In this document: positions 51,501-56,600 of the stretch, piece by piece
Layout: the number at the start of each line of letters is the position of its first letter
Numbering within the stretch: the first letter of the stretch is position 1
Assembly (NCBI RefSeq): GCF_963855985.1
Contig: NC_087114.1
Coordinates: 1,203,001 to 1,267,000 of the forward strand
DNA: 64,000 nt
DNA from: Ostrinia nubilalis
Lineage: Eukaryota; Arthropoda; Insecta; Lepidoptera; Crambidae
Reading direction: 5' to 3'
Made by a program: the position numbers and the translations under genes
Notes under the pieces: model-generated
What the model was told of the DNA's origin: nothing
The model's database searches: none
The model's input: only the letters and a program-made list of their open reading frames with translations

Positions 51501-53616
51501 CCGAAGAAGGATATCATTGTCCACAACATCGAATGCCTTGCGAAAGTCGAAGTATGCTGCGTCTACTTGTCCCTTTTCACTGTCTACAGCAGGTATTATT
51601 TCCGATACATAGTTCAGGAGATTACTTGTTGTACTACGACCCGGTCGGAAGCCGTGCTGTACGTCAGTTAACTGTGCACTTACTTGATCCAACATACTTT
51701 TTTGAATTGCCGACTCAAACACCTTAGCAGGCGTCGATAACACTGCTACCGGTCGGTAACCATCAACTGAAGTACCACATGAACCGCCCTTAGGGACTGG
51801 AACCACGCGTGTAGTTTTCCAAATGTCTGGAAACACCCCGTCGCTTAAGCACCTATTGTAAATATATAGCAATGGCTCAGCCAACATACCACGACAATCC
51901 CTAAAAATATAAACTGGAATCCCATCAGGACCAGCAGACCTTTTGGGCTTCAGCTTTGCAAGTGAGCGCTCAACCTCTGCCAACTGTAATTGCCCTATGT
52001 GTATTCTGGCTGATCCATTAGCATCGCCAGCGCTTGTTATTATAACATAGTTTCAAAAGGTAATATGTGCTCGCGATGAAGGAATCAATTTGAAAACTGA
52101 CGAACCTTTTCATTCCGTGACTGTACCTGGAATTACGCAAATAAAGAAATTTGATTTGATTTGATTTGATAGGCGATTTAGCAGCGCGACAAACGCGCGA
52201 CAGACGCGCTACTGAAAATTTCATACTATGTGACAGCGGATGCATGATTCCTTCTAACGCCCTAATGTGAAAGCGCTCTTAAGTTTATTGCACAGTTGAC
52301 ACCAATATAAATAAGATGTAACTAAATAATATTCTGACACCTGAAAATCGACTTAGTTTCGGATTGGTGGTAAAATTAGCTGAGGTAGTTGACTAAAATT
52401 AACTATTCATCTTGATAAAACATTAATTTATGAACTTTCAAAAACGATCCTCCAAAAATATTTTGTGTTTAATGAAGACTAAGTAATTCACCCTACCCTA
52501 ATTCTGGTCACATCAGGTCGCGAATTCAATTGACAAAAAAATATAATTTACGAATTCAAAACTATGCCTTCACTTCACTATGTCTTCAGGTCTGGAATAA
52601 AGTGGTTTATAAAGAAGAAATCTGATGTATGTAAATAATAAAACCATAGTAATTTGGGTTGACATATTTTAAATTTCTCTCTTTGTTTAGGTGACATTGG
52701 AAGAAAGGATGAGGTGGGCGCAGATAGCAGAAGCTATGGCGCAAGCGCAGGCCAACCACTATGCGGTAAGTACTTAACTTACCTTTTTACGACAGTGGGA
52801 ATATATATCCCACTATATTTTAAGCTTATTTAAGAGGGCATATTTTTGTAACTCATAACATTAAATAAATACAGGGTGGAAACGTTAAGTGATCTCACTG
52901 GATTATTTCTTAACTATACAAGATATTAAAAAACTGGTTACTGATCCTGAAAGTGCTTAATGAGCTCTTTCAAACGGTACCAATAATAAGTTACAGAATA
53001 AACTGGATCTATCTGAAAATTCAATGTTTCCAGCTTCCATACAAAATGTATGCCAGACACACAATATTAGAAGTGTAATTTTTTTAATTTAATAATAAAT
53101 ACTTAAAATAAACTCGTAAATTGTATTCTTATTTTAAATTATTAATGAAAAACATTGGTTTTAGGCTTTACTTGCTATAATATTGTCAAGAGATGAGTGT
53201 CATGACTGTGGTAGTACTAAATGTATGGAAGAAGGAAACATTGAATTTTTGGTTAGATCCAGTTTATTCTGTAACCTATTATTGATACCATTGGATAGAG
53301 CTTGTGAAGCACTTTTAGAATCAGTAATCAGTTTTACGATATCATATGTAGTTTTTAAAATAATGTGACTTTACCAAATGTATGGAAGCTGGAAACATTG
53401 AAGTTTCGGATAGATCCAGTTTATTCTGTAACCTATTATTAATACCGTTTAATAGAGCTCATGAAGCACTTTCAGGATCAATAACTAGTTTATTGATATC
53501 TTGTATAGTTTAGAAATAATCGAGTGAGATCACTTATCGTTTCCACCCTGTATATTATATTATTATTATTATGTACCTACCTATGTCTAATGGTTCGAAG
53601 GCAATAAATACATTTT

Positions 53617-53655
<39 letters not shown>

Positions 53656-56600
53656 TTATTCCCTTGTCTTAAGGTTTGAAAAAGGTCCAGTTATAGGTTT
53701 AAAAGATCATCATTACCGGGTCATTTTTAGTCTCCACTGCAGGAGCACGACCCTCTAGAGGCAATGGAGGATTTGACCTTAGGTTGGAGAGGTCTAATGT
53801 TTGCATAATGAGGGTTTTCGCGAATGAAAAATCCGCCAGATGGCAATACGTAGACGCGAGGTCCAAATGCTGCATGATTAGTTATTTTTGACATGACATT
53901 GACAGATATGTCAGAGAATGCCATCCGGCATTAAGTCCGCCACAGTGCATTGTTTCTTTGTGTGCTAAAGTTTAAATAAATAAATAAATTAATAAATAAA
54001 TAAATATGTCAAAATCCACCAATCACGCAGCAGTCAGACCCTACATCCACGTCCCGCCATCTAGCGGATCTTTCATTCGCGAAAACCCTCATTGTCTCTT
54101 TATCGCTTTTTATGATATCCACGGGGATAAATTACTTTTATGACTTATATTATGATTTTTATGACATAAATAATGACTAAAACTTTTATGATTTATATTA
54201 TGATTTTTACAACCTCTATTATTAGTTTTTTTAAACTTTATATAACTTTTAAGATTTATATCATGATGACTTTAAGTACTTACGATTTGTATGTGTCACC
54301 GTAAAATTGTGAATTCCGTCAGATTATAATTTGACGTAGTTAAATTACAATCTAACCTAACCTAACCCACTGTTAGTTTACAATCTAACGCGTTATATTA
54401 TAAACTGACAGAGTTCACAATTTCACGTTGACATATGCATTTTATCTTTTTGTTCTAAACCATGATTTGTCCCCAGACGGAAGCTCAGACGATGGCGACG
54501 AGGCCGTCATCAGCTCTTTTCGGAGGGTACCCTACGCTTCCACCAGTACCCATGCCCAGGTGTGTTATGCAAATATTTACTTAATAAATAAGTTTTTTTG
54601 GATCTGAGGGCTGAGTGTGATTTTACATCAAACGTCATCACTAGCGATTGCATTAAAAATGTATGAAGATTTTAGTTCTTGAAAGTTTCCGCTAGGGACG
54701 CTGTACAAATTTAATGTCACTTTTTTAACCAGTTGACATCGAATGCGTTTGACGTAAACTCGCACTACGCCTTCTGAACTGTGTTACAGTTAGGTACATA
54801 TTGATGACAAAGGTAGTAAGTTTCTCGGTGTCATTAAAATATCATATGACATAACTTCTGAAGTCTCGCTGACGTTTGACGTCACAAAAGCACTCTACCG
54901 TACCGTTCTCATGCCTCAGGCTTGGTTTCCACCAAGGCGGAGCGCAGCGGAGAAGTGTTTTGAGTAACCAGTCAGATTTCCTGGTTTCCTGAATGTCTGA
55001 GAATCGATCAGATTGATCGATTCTCAGACAGGAACAGAGACGCTCCCCTCAGTCTTGGTGGAAACCGGACCTCAAGCACTGACTTAGTCATGAGCTAGAC
55101 CTTATAAAATCAGTCCAACGACCTGCTCTCCATTAAGCTTCTGACATAGAGTTGTTTTAGGAGTTATTGTAACCTGTTTCATTGTCATTATAAAATCAGT
55201 GAAAATTGTTCGTTTATCATTACAGGATGGGTTTACACGGCAGCCACCACACTGGAACATTGAACACGGTGGCTTCCCGGGCTAATACAGCTGCATCTCA
55301 ACACAATTTGTATGGTAAGTGTCTTTTAGGCAAATCATCATCATCATCATTTCAGCCATAGGACGTCCACTGCTGAACATAGGCCTCCCCCAATGTTTTC
55401 CACGTTGATCGATTGGTAGCGGCCTGCGTCCAGCGCTTCCCTGCTACCTTTACGATGTCGTCGGTCCACCTTGTAGGTGGACGTCCCACGCTGCGTTTTC
55501 CGGTACGCGGCGCGGTTTAGGCTAATGTCACTTAATATTTTGGGGGGTTGAATTGAAACTTTTTCGTTATTTTTACCCACATTGGAGATAATCTTGACCT
55601 GAATCTCACCTGATAATGATTTTGAAGGTGGTTAAAGAATCCACAACAACAGAGCAAACAAATAATAAAACCAGATTAATTTTCTTTCTTTTCCTTACGG
55701 AACTATTCCCAACTCTCGTTCCCACCGCTGCAACTCCTGTGTAGCCAGGATCTACAGCTTGACCGCCAATAATCCAACCAGTAAAGGTCAGGTTTGTCCC
55801 AGGGAAAGTTAACTGTCATTGAAACTGCATAACGTAAGTAATTAACTAGTTTAAACATGTCCGTCCTATTAAGACCGATGTCATTATTTTTAAGGTAATT
55901 GTTCGTATTGGCCGCTGCGATACAAGCTTTCCTGCTTAGTGCAGAGACCGCCAGAATAATTTGTACAATGTGACATCTTTTAGTAATAAATACTTTTTTA
56001 CTTTTTACTTTTTAATACAGTTCCAATGACAAGTAATGTAAGTTCGCCTAATGTTAATATTTTTGGCATTCAAGTATAAATAAATAAATAAATATTACTT
56101 ATATCACATAATTTTCCATCCAGGCTATACCAACCACATGGCGACGGAGTCCACCAGCTCGGAAGCGTCCAGCCACGTGCAGGAACGAGCGGATCTACTC
56201 GTGCCGCGGCCCAAGTCTAGGGCTAGGAGTATGCACGTAAGTACTTAGTTGTAAAACTTGCAGATTAAAGGAACACTCAAGAACTGCCACTGTAGTCAAC
56301 TGACTGAAATATTATCCAGTAATTACAAGATCAACTTCTTTAGTATTGTGCGAGTTGAGTCGTACATAAATGGATGCGTTGATTTGCATCCGGCTCGAAG
56401 GACCGATGTAAGATGTGGTGGCAAAGTAAGACTGATGTCAAGATGTCAGACAACTACGCCGTATCAACCGCTGATGGGATTTATTGAAAGACGTGTATTA
56501 GCTGCCGAATGCTTTATTGCACTGATTTAAAAACGTTAGAACTACCAAAGTCCCAAATGTAGGTCCAAAGTGCATGAATAAGGTGCAAGTCAAGAATCAT

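Larger units (their letters stand above)
49913..52123. mobile_element. Tc1/mariner-like TIR element with TA target duplication, carrying a retrotransposon
   Basis: Inverted terminal repeats of 26 bp with one mismatch (left cagtcgcggaatgaaaaggt and tcgtca) are flanked on both sides by TA. No transposase is visible. The interior contains a 5'-truncated Jockey/CR1-type element (about 50311-52045), so the original element was a small non-autonomous one of roughly 0.5 kb. Superfamily is inferred from the TA duplication only. Confidence 0.8.

Noticed and set aside
54340..54370. Interstitial telomere repeat (TTAGG)n
   Set aside because: Only about three degenerate units inside a MITE.
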